Shown piece after piece: positions 1-7,122 of a DNA stretch of 19,817 bases. Both the position numbers and the translations under genes were made by a program. The stretch lies in contig DYKL01000021.1 in assembly GCA_020722645.1 (NCBI GenBank), forward strand, positions 1-19,817. The letters run 5' to 3'. Each line of letters begins with the position of its first letter. The first letter of the stretch is position 1. The notes beneath the pieces were generated by a model. The model searched no databases, had not been told where the DNA came from, and saw only the letters and a list, made by a program, of their open reading frames with translations. This DNA comes from Acetofilamentum sp. GTDB taxonomy: Bacteria > Bacteroidota > Bacteroidia > Bacteroidales > JAFGUD01.

Positions 1-22
1 TCCCACTTCGTTCCTCGTGGTC

Positions 23-113
23 GCAATGACGCAAAGCGTACGAAGCAAAGCCTCGCAATAACGCAAAGCGTACGAAGCAAAGCCTCGTAATGACGCAAAG
101 CGTATGAGTACGC
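23..113. repeat. 32-bp tandem repeat, about 2.8 copies
   Basis: Two near-identical 32-bp units (23-54 and 55-86, one base different) and a partial, diverged third (87-113) follow each other without spacers. The unit contains GACGCAAAGCGTACGAAGC. Read on the minus strand it belongs to the same type as the CGTCATTGCGAGG... sequence at 11295-11318. Such repeats are common between genes in Bacteroidota. No coding function is seen. Confidence 0.8.
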
Positions 114-153
114 TAGCGACAAATTTTTAATACAAGGTTTCGGACAATAATGA

Positions 154-208
154 TTTGCAATCCGAAAACAACTACAAATCAAATAGTTAAACACATTCGG
201 ATTGCAAA
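154..208. repeat. 13-bp perfect inverted repeat at the 3' boundary of the intron
   Basis: TTTGCAATCCGAA (154-166) is exactly complementary to TTCGGATTGCAAA (196-208), with a 29-nt loop. The right arm ends at the base next to the inferred 3' end of the group II intron at 209. It could be the hairpin of an older insertion target, or part of a terminator or repeat. It has no T-tract typical of a terminator. Confidence 0.75.
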
Positions 209-966
209 GTCAAGTAGGCAAAGGGAATTTCACCCTAAACCTCTCACAGAACCTTACGTGAAAGTCTCCCTTCATACGGCTCTTGTTATTCAATCATTAC
301 TGATTTGTGTTCAATTCATAAATCGTCCTCAAATTTGAGTTGTTGATAAATTTTACACTGAATAACCTAAGTCCTTCACTCCATTTCCATTACAGAAATT
401 TCATCACTACTACAACTTAGTCCGCAATCCTGAAACGATGAATGTTTCAAGACATTCCCAAGTTCCGTAAATAAGCCTGAATAAAGGTAATGCCTCCTCA
501 ATATCGGTTGCCGTATAGACAGCTTTTCAGGTTACTTCTGTACTTATCCCTGAGACTGCGAGAATTCTCGGTTTTGACAACGTGTTTAGCTTTCTCGACA
601 CTTCATCGTAAGGTTTGCTTTCGCTCATCTCCTTTATTCGTACCTGACAAATCTTTCTTTGCCTTTTCCTTTTCGCTCAATACAATCAGATTTCTCCTTT
701 TGCACCAAAAGGTAGTTTATTCACTTATTATAATAATTATATTGTGTTCATGAGATCGCTTCGCTTAGTTGCAAACAATGCCTGCTCATCGTTTGCGGAA
801 GTCCAATTCTTTACCTTAAACGGATTAGGTCTGCTCTCCAACCAGTTTGTTGACGCAACACGCTAACCTATTACTGCATCGTTGTTTGTAAAGTCTTCCA
901 TCTTATTTACAGCATTTATTAGAACACAAATTTATATAGTTTGTGTACCAATAATTCTTGGCACAC
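209..966 (-). mobile_element. ORF-less group II intron
   Basis: Read on the minus strand, this stretch has the landmarks of a bacterial group II intron. It starts with the 5' consensus GTGYG (GTGTGCC at 966; GTGCGAT at 973 is an alternative start). A long structured domain I-III region follows, including a GGAACTTGGGAA stretch near 461 and a block around 370-420 typical of domain III. A short domain IV is closed by GTTATTCA / TGAATAAC (359-366 with 285-292). Then come a 34-nt domain V (249-282), a domain VI helix and an end in ...CTACTTGAC at 209. The intron is about 758 nt, and domain IV is only about 80 nt. No reverse transcriptase or maturase frame exists, so splicing or movement would need a protein supplied elsewhere. 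The short frames in this stretch on either strand are not genes. The subclass cannot be set by eye. Confidence 0.85.
249..282 (-). other. group II intron domain V
   Basis: Exactly 34 nt. GAGCCGTATG pairs with the closing CACGTAAGGTTC half through the lower helix. The upper helix GAAGG/CTTTC is capped by a GAGA (GNRA) tetraloop, and the AGC catalytic triad is present near the 5' end. One position of the lower helix is mismatched (G opposite A, where most introns have C). This may weaken catalysis or mark early decay. Confidence 0.88.
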
Positions 967-1021
967 ATCGCACAGGCGGGTGGAAATCTCCGCATGAAAA
1001 TAATTTAGACCAATATTTTAA

Positions 1022-1405
1022 AAAAGAAAAAGTTTTGGGACAATAACTATGATACATAATACAGACAAAACTGCACAAGAAGTTTATGAAACTTATAAAA
1101 GCAGAGGTGAAATAGAACAAATGATAGATGTATTTAAAAACACATTGGAAGCAGATAAGTCTTATATGCCAACACCTCAATCTATCGAAACTTGGATGTT
1201 AGTAAATTTTATAGCGTTGCATTGGTACTACAAAATATATCATTTGTTAGTAAGTAAAAATATACTTAAAAAGTTTTCAGTCAATGATTTGTTAATGTTT
1301 TTGAAAGAAATTAAAAAAGTAAAAATCAATAATGGTTGGCATAATGTTGAAATAACTAAAAAATATCAGGATTTAATCAAGCTTCTGGACATAAGTATTA
1401 CGTAA
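1022..1405 (+). pseudogene. C-terminal remnant of an IS4/IS1634-type DDE transposase
   Basis: The open frame begins right after a TAA at 1019 and carries only the last third of a transposase. In the 118 residues counted from the ATG at 1049, the Y-(2)-R-(3)-E-(6)-K signature of IS4-group enzymes is complete (Y16, R19, E23, K30). E23 is the third catalytic acid. The segment ALHWYYKIYHLL and the following KKVKIN are also typical of this family. The N-terminal part with the two catalytic aspartates is missing. The group II intron and a hairpin-bearing stretch lie where it should be. It cannot be active. Confidence 0.85.
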
Positions 1406-1766
1406 AATAAGGAAAAGTTATGGCTTAAATGTTTTTAAACATAATTGGTCTGAAATAAATAATAGAACTTTTTATGGAGATAAAATCTTTATTGATAAAG
1501 AGCACTTCTGCAAAATTGAACAAGAAAATAATTCAAAAATATATACTCCTATTAAAGAAAACAAAGCTAAAGCAGACAGTCTTAAAAAAATTGACAAAGC
1601 ATTTAACGATTTATATTCTGTTGCTGTGTCTATAATAAGACAGCCAATAGAATCTTTCTTTAACTGGTTAATTCAAAAAACAGATATTCAAAGAGCATCG
1701 AAAGTCCGGTCTACAAAAGGACTTATTATTCATATTTTTGACAGTATTTCTGCCGCTTTTATATAA
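1395..1766 (+). pseudogene. C-terminal remnant of a second DDE transposase
   Basis: This frame is +1 relative to the preceding remnant, has no start codon and ends with TAA at 1764-1766. The translation shows FYGDKIFIDKEHF, then IRQPIESFFNWLIQKTDIQR and SKVRSTKGLIIHIF. These are hallmarks of a Bacteroidota DDE transposase group; the E of RQPIESFF is the likely catalytic glutamate. Only the C-terminal half remains and it overlaps the end of the first remnant by 11 nt. Two different insertion sequences therefore appear to have decayed back to back. Confidence 0.8.
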
Positions 1767-1773
1767 TTTTTAA

Positions 1774-1797
1774 CTCTTAATTCGCATTAATAATTAT
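1774..1797. repeat. solo copy of the element-A terminal repeat
   Basis: The complement of this stretch reads TTAATGCGAATTAAGAGTT at its core and matches 2494-2517 at 22 of 24 positions. The same motif recurs inverted at 2629-2651. The cysC gene and its promoter are thus bracketed by inverted copies of one sequence (1774-1797 and 2494-2521). Confidence 0.75.
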
Positions 1798-1842
1798 TTC
1801 TTTCAGGTAACAAAAAAAAAAAATAAAAAATTGCAATAGAAT

Positions 1843-1871
1843 TTGATGAATGTAAAAAAAATTTATTTTTG
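1843..1871 (+). promoter_or_regulatory. Bacteroidota-type promoter of cysC
   Basis: TTG at 1843-1845 and TATTTTTG (TAnnTTTG) at 1864-1871 are separated by 18 nt, matching the -33/-7 consensus of the phylum. Transcription would start near 1878. This rules out the upstream TTG at 1843 as the start codon and favours the ATG at 1894. Confidence 0.7.
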
Positions 1872-1893
1872 CAGACCAAAAAAAAAAATTGAA

Positions 1894-2499
1894 ATGGACA
1901 ATAATATTCATCCTGTTTTCGACAGAATTATTCAAAGAAGCGATAAAGAAAAAAAATTAAATCAAAAAGCAAAGGTTATATGGCTTACAGGTTTATCCGG
2001 TTCAGGAAAAACCACATTGGGAGTTAGTCTCGAAAAAAAATTATTTAACAACGGTTATCTGACACAGATTTTAGATGGAGACAACATCAGAAGCGGTATT
2101 AATAAAAATTTACGATTTACAGAAGAAGATCGCCTTGAAAACATCAGAAGAATTGCCGAAGTAAACAAATTATTCATAAATTGCGGCATCATAACAATTA
2201 ACTGTTTTATAAGTCCAACCGAAGAAATAAGAAGAATTGCAAAAGAAATTATCGGTGCAGAAAATTTTATAGAAGTATTTATAAATGCACCTCTAAGCGT
2301 TTGCGAGCAAAGAGATGTTAAAGGACTCTATCAAAAAGCAAGAAATGGTGAAATAAAAAACTTCACAGGTATTGATTCCCCATTTGATTTACCTGAACAT
2401 TTTGATATTGAAATTTGCACAGATATAAATTCTATCGATGAATCTACAAAAATATTGTACGACTTTATAATTGAAAAAATAGCTTATAAAGAACAATAA
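1894..2499 (+). CDS. cysC: adenylylsulfate (APS) kinase
   Basis: Transfers the gamma-phosphate of ATP to adenosine 5'-phosphosulfate to give PAPS, in the cytoplasm. The protein has 201 residues from the ATG at 1894, the usual length. The P-loop GLSGSGKT lies at 33-40, DGDNIR at 61-66 and the DRLENIRR block at 79-86. FISP at 106-109 carries the serine region, DVKGLY is at 141-146 and FTGI at 157-160. All key motifs are intact. The frame stays open back to 1843, but a promoter occupies that stretch, so the longer start is rejected. There is no cysD, cysN or cysH nearby, so the gene is an orphan here. It sits directly after transposase remnants and between inverted copies of one repeat, which may mean it arrived or moved with them. 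Without other sulfur genes, it could serve sulfation rather than assimilation; that is inference. Confidence 0.93.
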   Translation: MDNNIHPVFDRIIQRSDKEKKLNQKAKVIWLTGLSGSGKTTLGVSLEKKLFNNGYLTQILDGDNIRSGINKNLRFTEEDRLENIRRIAEVNKLFINCGIITINCFISPTEEIRRIAKEIIGAENFIEVFINAPLSVCEQRDVKGLYQKARNGEIKNFTGIDSPFDLPEHFDIEICTDINSIDESTKILYDFIIEKIAYKEQ

Positions 2500-2651
2500 T
2501 TAATGCGAATTAAGGGTTGAAGTTTAACTGGTAGGTGGAAAACACCTACCAGAGGCAATTTGCTTCAATCAGGTGTTTTTCACCTAATTGAAAACAACAC
2601 ATAACAAGTTGACTTACAACATGATTTATTCAACCCTTAATTCGCATAATT
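2500..2651. repeat. twin-hairpin element A
   Basis: Outer inverted repeats of about 22 bp (2500-2521 and 2629-2651) differ by one indel. Inside are hairpin 1 (2528-2552; arms CTGGTAGGTG / CACCTACCAG, loop GAAAA) and hairpin 2 (2566-2590; arms CAATCAGGTG / CACCTAATTG, one mismatch, loop TTTTT), 13 nt apart. Hairpin 2 is roughly the reverse complement of hairpin 1. The element starts at the base after the cysC stop and ends 2 nt before the stop codon of the convergent yifB, so it fills the whole gap. No T-tracts follow the stems, so ordinary intrinsic termination is not evident. Confidence 0.85.
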
Positions 2652-2653
2652 GC

Positions 2654-4201
2654 TTACTTCATACCCCAAGAATCTTTGTCGAGGCTTCTGTATTGTATGG
2701 CTTCGGCAAGATGATGAGGTTGAATTGTTTCTACCCCTTCCAAATCCGCTATTGTCCTTGACACTTTCAAAATTCTGTCATAAGCCCTTGCCGATAAACC
2801 CATTCTCTCAATTGCAGCTTTCAGTAAAGAAGAACCTGCATCATCAACAACGCAATATTTCTGCATCATTTTAGTTGACATCTGAGAATTTGAATAAATT
2901 CCTTCATATTCTGAAAAACGATTCTGCTGAATTTCTCTTGCTTTTATAACCCTTTCTCTTACGAGTTTACTGCTTTCAGATGGTCTTACTTTCGACAAAT
3001 CTTTAAAAGGTACAGGAACTACTTCAATTTGAATATCTATTCTATCAAGCAGCGGACCTGAAATTCTGTTCAGGTAGTTTTTTATAGCACCTACTGAACA
3101 GACGCATTCCTTTTCGGGATGATTGTAATAACCGCAAGGGCAAGGATTCATAGCTGCAACAAGCATAAAACTTGCAGGATACTGAACTGAAAACTTTGCT
3201 CTTGAAATGTTAATAACCCTATCTTCTAATGGTTGACGCATTACTTCAAGCACATTTCTTTTAAATTCCGGCAATTCGTCCAAAAATAATATACCGTTAT
3301 GAGCCATAGAAATTTCACCGGGCTGAGGAAATGCTCCGCCACCAACTAATGCAACATCTGATATAGTGTGGTGTGGTGAACGGAATGGTCTCTCTGTCAT
3401 CAAAGACATTCCTGATGTAACATTGCCCAGAACCGAATGGATTTTTGTTGTTTCAAGGGCTTCGTCCAAAACAAAAGGCGGAAGAATTGAGGGTAATCTT
3501 CTTGCAAGCATAGTTTTGCCCGAACCCGGAGGTCCTACCATCAACATATTATGCCCGCCGGCAGCAGCAACTTCCATTGCTCTTTTTACATTTTCCTGTC
3601 CTTTGACGTCTGAAAAATCTAATTGAATATGGTCTAATTTGTGATAAAATTCATTTTTAATATCAATAAATTCAGCCTCTAATTTAAGAGTTCCTTCCAA
3701 AAAATCAACCACTTGCATTAAATTATCAAGACCGTAAACATTTAATCCTTCGACAACAGCAGCTTCTTTTGAATTTTCTTTCGGTAAAATAATACCTTCA
3801 AAACCTTCTTCTTTTGCATTCAAAGCAATTGGTAAAACTCCTCTAATGGGACGTAATCCACCATCAAGAGAAAGTTCTCCCATAATTAAATATTTTTCCA
3901 GTACCGATTCTTCTACTCTAATTTGGTCTGAAGCTGCAAGGACGGATATTGCCAATGCCAAATCATAAGCAGCTCCTTCTTTTCGTATATCAGCAGGTGC
4001 CATATTTACAACAATTCTTTTGCCCGGAACCCTAAATCCATTTGTCCTCAATGCTGCTTCTATTCTTTGTTGGCTTTCTTTTACAGCATTATCAGGTAAA
4101 CCCACAAGATAAAACTTTGCACCCCTCGAAATCTCTGTTTCAATGGTTACTTTTGTAGCACTTATTCCTAAAACGGCACTGCCATAAGTCTTGACTAACA
4201 T
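2654..4201 (-). CDS. comM: YifB/ComM family Mg-chelatase-like AAA+ ATPase
   Basis: A 515-residue protein with the family's usual three parts: an N-terminal ChlI-like domain (about 20-140), the Mg-chelatase AAA+ core (about 190-395) and a C-terminal lid domain (about 415-510). Walker A is GPPGSGKT (223-230) and Walker B is ILFLDE (304-309). A cysteine cluster (CPCGYYNHPEKECVCS, 354-369) is probably a metal site, and GPLLDRID (382-389) holds the arginine region. ComM of this family is a hexameric helicase that helps branch migration when transformed DNA is integrated; older annotation as a magnesium chelatase is misleading. It is transcribed convergently to cysC. About 850 nt of non-coding DNA lies upstream. 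The start ATG (complement of 4199-4201) matches the conserved N-terminus. Confidence 0.93.
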   Translation of the reverse strand: MLVKTYGSAVLGISATKVTIETEISRGAKFYLVGLPDNAVKESQQRIEAALRTNGFRVPGKRIVVNMAPADIRKEGAAYDLALAISVLAASDQIRVEESVLEKYLIMGELSLDGGLRPIRGVLPIALNAKEEGFEGIILPKENSKEAAVVEGLNVYGLDNLMQVVDFLEGTLKLEAEFIDIKNEFYHKLDHIQLDFSDVKGQENVKRAMEVAAAGGHNMLMVGPPGSGKTMLARRLPSILPPFVLDEALETTKIHSVLGNVTSGMSLMTERPFRSPHHTISDVALVGGGAFPQPGEISMAHNGILFLDELPEFKRNVLEVMRQPLEDRVINISRAKFSVQYPASFMLVAAMNPCPCGYYNHPEKECVCSVGAIKNYLNRISGPLLDRIDIQIEVVPVPFKDLSKVRPSESSKLVRERVIKAREIQQNRFSEYEGIYSNSQMSTKMMQKYCVVDDAGSSLLKAAIERMGLSARAYDRILKVSRTIADLEGVETIQPHHLAEAIQYRSLDKDSWGMK

Positions 4202-4989
4202 AATTTTTTGAAAGCTTTTTTTAAAAAAAATTTTTCATCAGATAATCAAAAAAAAAAAATTGTTTAAAATTGTAACTATCCCCTACTCTTCTTTATTCAT
4301 TGGACTTGTGAAACATCAAAAAGTCGATTGAACTACCAAAAAAGTTAATTAAATTTTACAAAAAGTAGTTTAAATTTTACAAATCTAACATTCAATTTTG
4401 ACAAAAATATACAAATATTGAAGACAAAAATGATTTTACAAAAATAAACAGATAACTTTTAAATAGGAATAAAAATTTACAGACAAACAATAAAAAACTA
4501 TAAGATCAATAACTTATCTATAAAATTCTGACATAAAACCATTCTGTGAAAGTCAGGTTATAATTAAATATAAATGTGATAGAAATCAGATACATTCCTT
4601 TTGAAGAAAAATTATGAGAAAATTCCTTTGTAATAAAATTGTCTCCATAATTAATTTCAACAGAATTATAATAATCTAATAAAATTTCGCACTTGAATTA
4701 AATAATTAAATTTCAGCCTATTACTGCTATTATCGCCGTAGAAGGTGACCTCACCTTCAACAATGCAGATGGTTTGTTGTAAGTAGGGACACATGCAAGG
4801 AAGTAAACTTAATGTAATTCAAGATTATAAAATTAATTGTTAATTTTTACTAACTTTCTGAAAATTAAGAATATTCCTTTCATAATTGACAATTTTGCAG
4901 ATTAAAAATTTTTTGTAAATTAAGAAAAAAATTCATTAGTCAATTTACACAAAATCAAATTAAAACAACAAAAAAAAATTAAATAAAAA
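4202..4989. other. AT-rich intergenic region between divergent yifB and efp
   Basis: About 790 nt without a credible frame on either strand. It should contain the yifB promoter on the minus strand; several complements of TAnnTTTG occur (for example CAAATCTA at 4380-4387), but none has a well-spaced TTG partner. The 13-mer TAAATTTTACAAA occurs twice, at 4350 and 4371, exactly 21 bp apart. The only other structure noticed is the twin-hairpin element at 4692-4823. Confidence 0.6.
4692..4823. repeat. twin-hairpin element D (degenerate)
   Basis: Hairpin 1 is at 4738-4761 (arms GTAGAAGGTG / CACCTTCAAC, one mismatch, loop ACCT). Its partner at 4777-4798 is weaker, with TTGTAAGTA opposite CACATGCAA, two mismatches, one wobble and loop GGGA. 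The spacing of about 15 nt and the total of about 61 nt match the other family members. A short outer inverted repeat (CTTGAATTA 4692-4700, TAATTCAAG 4815-4823) encloses them. Confidence 0.55.
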
Positions 4990-5019
4990 TTGATAAAATG
5001 AACAAGTTTTATAATTTTG
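4990..5019 (+). promoter_or_regulatory. Bacteroidota-type promoter of efp
   Basis: TTG at 4990-4992 and TAATTTTG (TAnnTTTG) at 5012-5019 with a 19-nt spacer. The start codon of efp follows 36 nt downstream of the -7 box, giving a short A/T-rich leader without a Shine-Dalgarno sequence. Confidence 0.75.
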
Positions 5020-5055
5020 CACTATTATTAACAACCTATAAATTTAAATTTTTTT

Positions 5056-5622
5056 ATGGCAACAACTGCTGACATCAAAAATGGATTAACAATTATTTTT
5101 AATAATGAATTGTACAAAATTGTAGAATTTTTGCACGTAAAACCAGGGAAAGGGGGCGCTTTTGTAAGGACTAAACTAAAAGGTATCACAAACGGAAAAA
5201 CATTTGATTACACATTTCAGTCGGGTGCAAAAATTGATATAGCAAGGGTAGAAAGAAGACCATTTTCTTATCTGTACAAAGATGACTCAGGTTTTGTTTT
5301 TATGCATAACGAAACTTACGAACAAGTATCAATTCAGAAAGAATTAATCGAAGGTGTTGAATTTTTAAAGGAATCTCAATATGTAGAAATAGTTTTTGAT
5401 GCTGATAGTGAAACTCCTTTATTCTGTGAATTACCTAACAGTGTAGTTCTTGAAGTTACATATACAGAACCCGGATTAAAAGGAGATACAGCTTCTTCAA
5501 CAACACTAAAACCTGCAACATTAGAAACAGGTGTCGAAATTAAAGTTCCTTTATTTATAAAGATAGGAGAAAAAATTAAAGTAGATACAAGAGACAAAAC
5601 ATACATTGAAAGAGCTAAATAG
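5056..5622 (+). CDS. efp: translation elongation factor P
   Basis: EF-P binds between the P and E sites of the ribosome and relieves stalling at consecutive prolines. The 188-residue length is standard for the three-domain protein: KOW-like N-domain (about 1-65) and two OB folds (about 66-128 and 129-188). The domain I loop reads HVKPGKGGAFVRTKLK, with the lysine that is modified in many bacteria at position 32. No modification enzyme (EpmA/EpmB, YmfI or EarP) is encoded in the window. The C-terminal IKVDTRDKTYIERAK is also typical. It is a single gene with its own promoter, followed by about 200 nt of repeats. Confidence 0.97.
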   Translation: MATTADIKNGLTIIFNNELYKIVEFLHVKPGKGGAFVRTKLKGITNGKTFDYTFQSGAKIDIARVERRPFSYLYKDDSGFVFMHNETYEQVSIQKELIEGVEFLKESQYVEIVFDADSETPLFCELPNSVVLEVTYTEPGLKGDTASSTTLKPATLETGVEIKVPLFIKIGEKIKVDTRDKTYIERAK

Positions 5623-5690
5623 AGTTAGTTCATAAAGTTCATAAAGTTGAAAGTTTATAAAGTATTAGCATTTGATATTCAACAAAAGAC

Positions 5691-5721
5691 CCATACCCCG
5701 ATATATCGGGGCAAGCTATGG
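5691..5721. repeat. palindrome CCCCGATATATCGGGG with outer pairing arms
   Basis: A perfect 16-bp palindrome at 5696-5711 is flanked by CCATA (5691-5695) and TATGG (5717-5721), which pair outside it. A second small stem CCC-TTTCA-GGG follows near 5733, and GGGCAAGCT occurs after both stems. Upstream lie short tandem copies of GTTCATAAA (5629-5648). There is no T-run after the palindrome, so it is not a standard terminator. It could still be a transcript-stabilising or REP-type structure at the efp 3' end. Confidence 0.65.
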
Positions 5722-5829
5722 CAGGCTTTTAGACCCTTTCAGGGCAAGCTTTATTAACTTGACAGTTTATTAACAGACACTAAATAAAATAATAAACACT
5801 TTTTTACAACCTTTTAACATACATATTAA

Positions 5830-7122
5830 GTGACTAAATCATCAATAGAGAGGTTAAGATTCTGTAATTTTAAAATTAGAACATTACTGAATATAACTCA
5901 GGCAATTAACCAGAATTTGCCAACTGATGAATTATTAGACACTTTCAAAAATATTTTATCAATTGAGCTAAATATTGGCAGATTTTTGTTATACTCCTGT
6001 CTTGAATCAGAATGGAGTATAATGCTGAAATATGGAGTAAATGAAAAAGACTACCAGAAAATTGACATCGAAAAAGATCTGCTAACTATTAAATCTATTG
6101 AAATTACCATCGGAGAGGGAACTGATAAATTTGAAGTTTTTGATTTTGTAATCCCCATTTTTAAAGACGATAACGTTATTGCTTATGTTTTAATGGGAGA
6201 TATTGATAATGAAGAAATTGGAATTAGTCCATCACTGAGACATCTACAGTTTATACAAACTCTTACAAACATTATAATGGTTGCCATACAAAACAGAGAA
6301 TTGGTAAAGGAGAGTTTTAAGCAGGAAAGAATTAAAAAAGAGCTTGAAATGGCTGCAAATATTCAGGCTATGATAGTTCCTTCGATAGAAAGTGTCCCTA
6401 AACTTGATGAAATATGTATTCAGCCGTTTTATATGTCCCACTTTGAAGTTGGAGGAGATTTGTACGACTATGGTCAGCTTACCAAAAGCGAAGTTTATTT
6501 TTGTATTGCAGATGTTTCAGGGAAAGGTATGTCTGCGGCAATGATTATGTCTAATTTTCAGGCAAATTTAAGAGCACAGTTAAGAACCAAGGACATTTCT
6601 TTTAAAAATATTGTAATAAACCTCAATAACAATGTTCTTAAAGTTTCAAAAGGTGAACATTTTGTAACAATGTTTCTTGCAAAATATAATATTTATTCTC
6701 AACGTTTGATGTATGTAAATGCCGGTCATTTACCCCCGATTATGTACGATTACAAATCAAAAAATCAGGAATTTTTAACAGACGGGTGCCCTGGTTTGGG
6801 TATGTTAGATAAAATGCCGGATATTAAAATCGGTAAAATAAAGTTAAAAAACAAAACAAAGATGATGTGTTTTACAGATGGCTTGTCCGAATATTCTATA
6901 GATAAAAAACCTGACTATGGTCTTGCTATATTGAAAGAAGCTATGCAAAAAAAAGAATTGGATATTAAATCTACTATTGACTGGATAATCAAAGAACTTG
7001 ATTTAAACAAATCCAACAAAAATATAAATGACGACATTACATTGCTTGGTGTTCAGTTCAATTCTATCGAAAGTCCATTGTTAAATAAAATAAAAAAACA
7101 CTCTAAACATTTAGAACAATGA
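5830..7122 (+). CDS. GAF-like / SpoIIE-type PP2C serine phosphatase
   Basis: A 430-residue cytoplasmic protein. Residues about 10-160 resemble a GAF-type sensor domain, followed by a helical linker (about 160-185) and a SpoIIE/RsbU PP2C phosphatase domain (about 190-410). Metal-binding acids are seen in GGDLYDY (208-214), DVSGKG (228-233), FTDG (348-351) and DDITLLG (401-407). YVNAGHLPP (295-303) is also conserved. Such proteins dephosphorylate anti-sigma antagonist (STAS) proteins in partner-switching pathways. No STAS or RsbW-like gene is nearby, so the target is unknown. It starts with GTG at 5830; the conserved region begins within the first ten residues, so a later start is unlikely. Its stop overlaps the next start (ATGA). 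Confidence 0.9.
   Translation: MTKSSIERLRFCNFKIRTLLNITQAINQNLPTDELLDTFKNILSIELNIGRFLLYSCLESEWSIMLKYGVNEKDYQKIDIEKDLLTIKSIEITIGEGTDKFEVFDFVIPIFKDDNVIAYVLMGDIDNEEIGISPSLRHLQFIQTLTNIIMVAIQNRELVKESFKQERIKKELEMAANIQAMIVPSIESVPKLDEICIQPFYMSHFEVGGDLYDYGQLTKSEVYFCIADVSGKGMSAAMIMSNFQANLRAQLRTKDISFKNIVINLNNNVLKVSKGEHFVTMFLAKYNIYSQRLMYVNAGHLPPIMYDYKSKNQEFLTDGCPGLGMLDKMPDIKIGKIKLKNKTKMMCFTDGLSEYSIDKKPDYGLAILKEAMQKKELDIKSTIDWIIKELDLNKSNKNINDDITLLGVQFNSIESPLLNKIKKHSKHLEQ

Noticed and set aside
23..113. 32-bp repeats as a CRISPR array
   Set aside because: The units follow each other directly with no spacers, and no cas gene is near.
150..753. Small plus-strand frames at 150-338 and 490-753
   Set aside because: They are antisense to the structured group II intron or its 3' exon and show no protein family features.
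975..996. Half of a further twin-hairpin element near the intron 5' exon
   Set aside because: The GCGG/CCGC stem is short, the AGGTG/CACCT core is absent and no partner hairpin was found.
932..1180. Minus-strand frame of 82 codons
   Set aside because: It runs antisense across the transposase remnant and the intron 5' end; no recognisable domain.
1843..1893. Longer CysC N-terminus starting at TTG 1843
   Set aside because: The stretch contains a well-spaced TTG / TAnnTTTG promoter, and the ATG at 1894 gives the usual CysC length.
4380..4446. Minus-strand promoter for yifB
   Set aside because: Several complements of TAnnTTTG occur in this AT-rich DNA, but none has a TTG partner at 18-21 nt, so no single one can be supported.
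5696..5711. Palindrome as intrinsic terminator of efp
   Set aside because: No T-run follows on either strand close enough to the stem.
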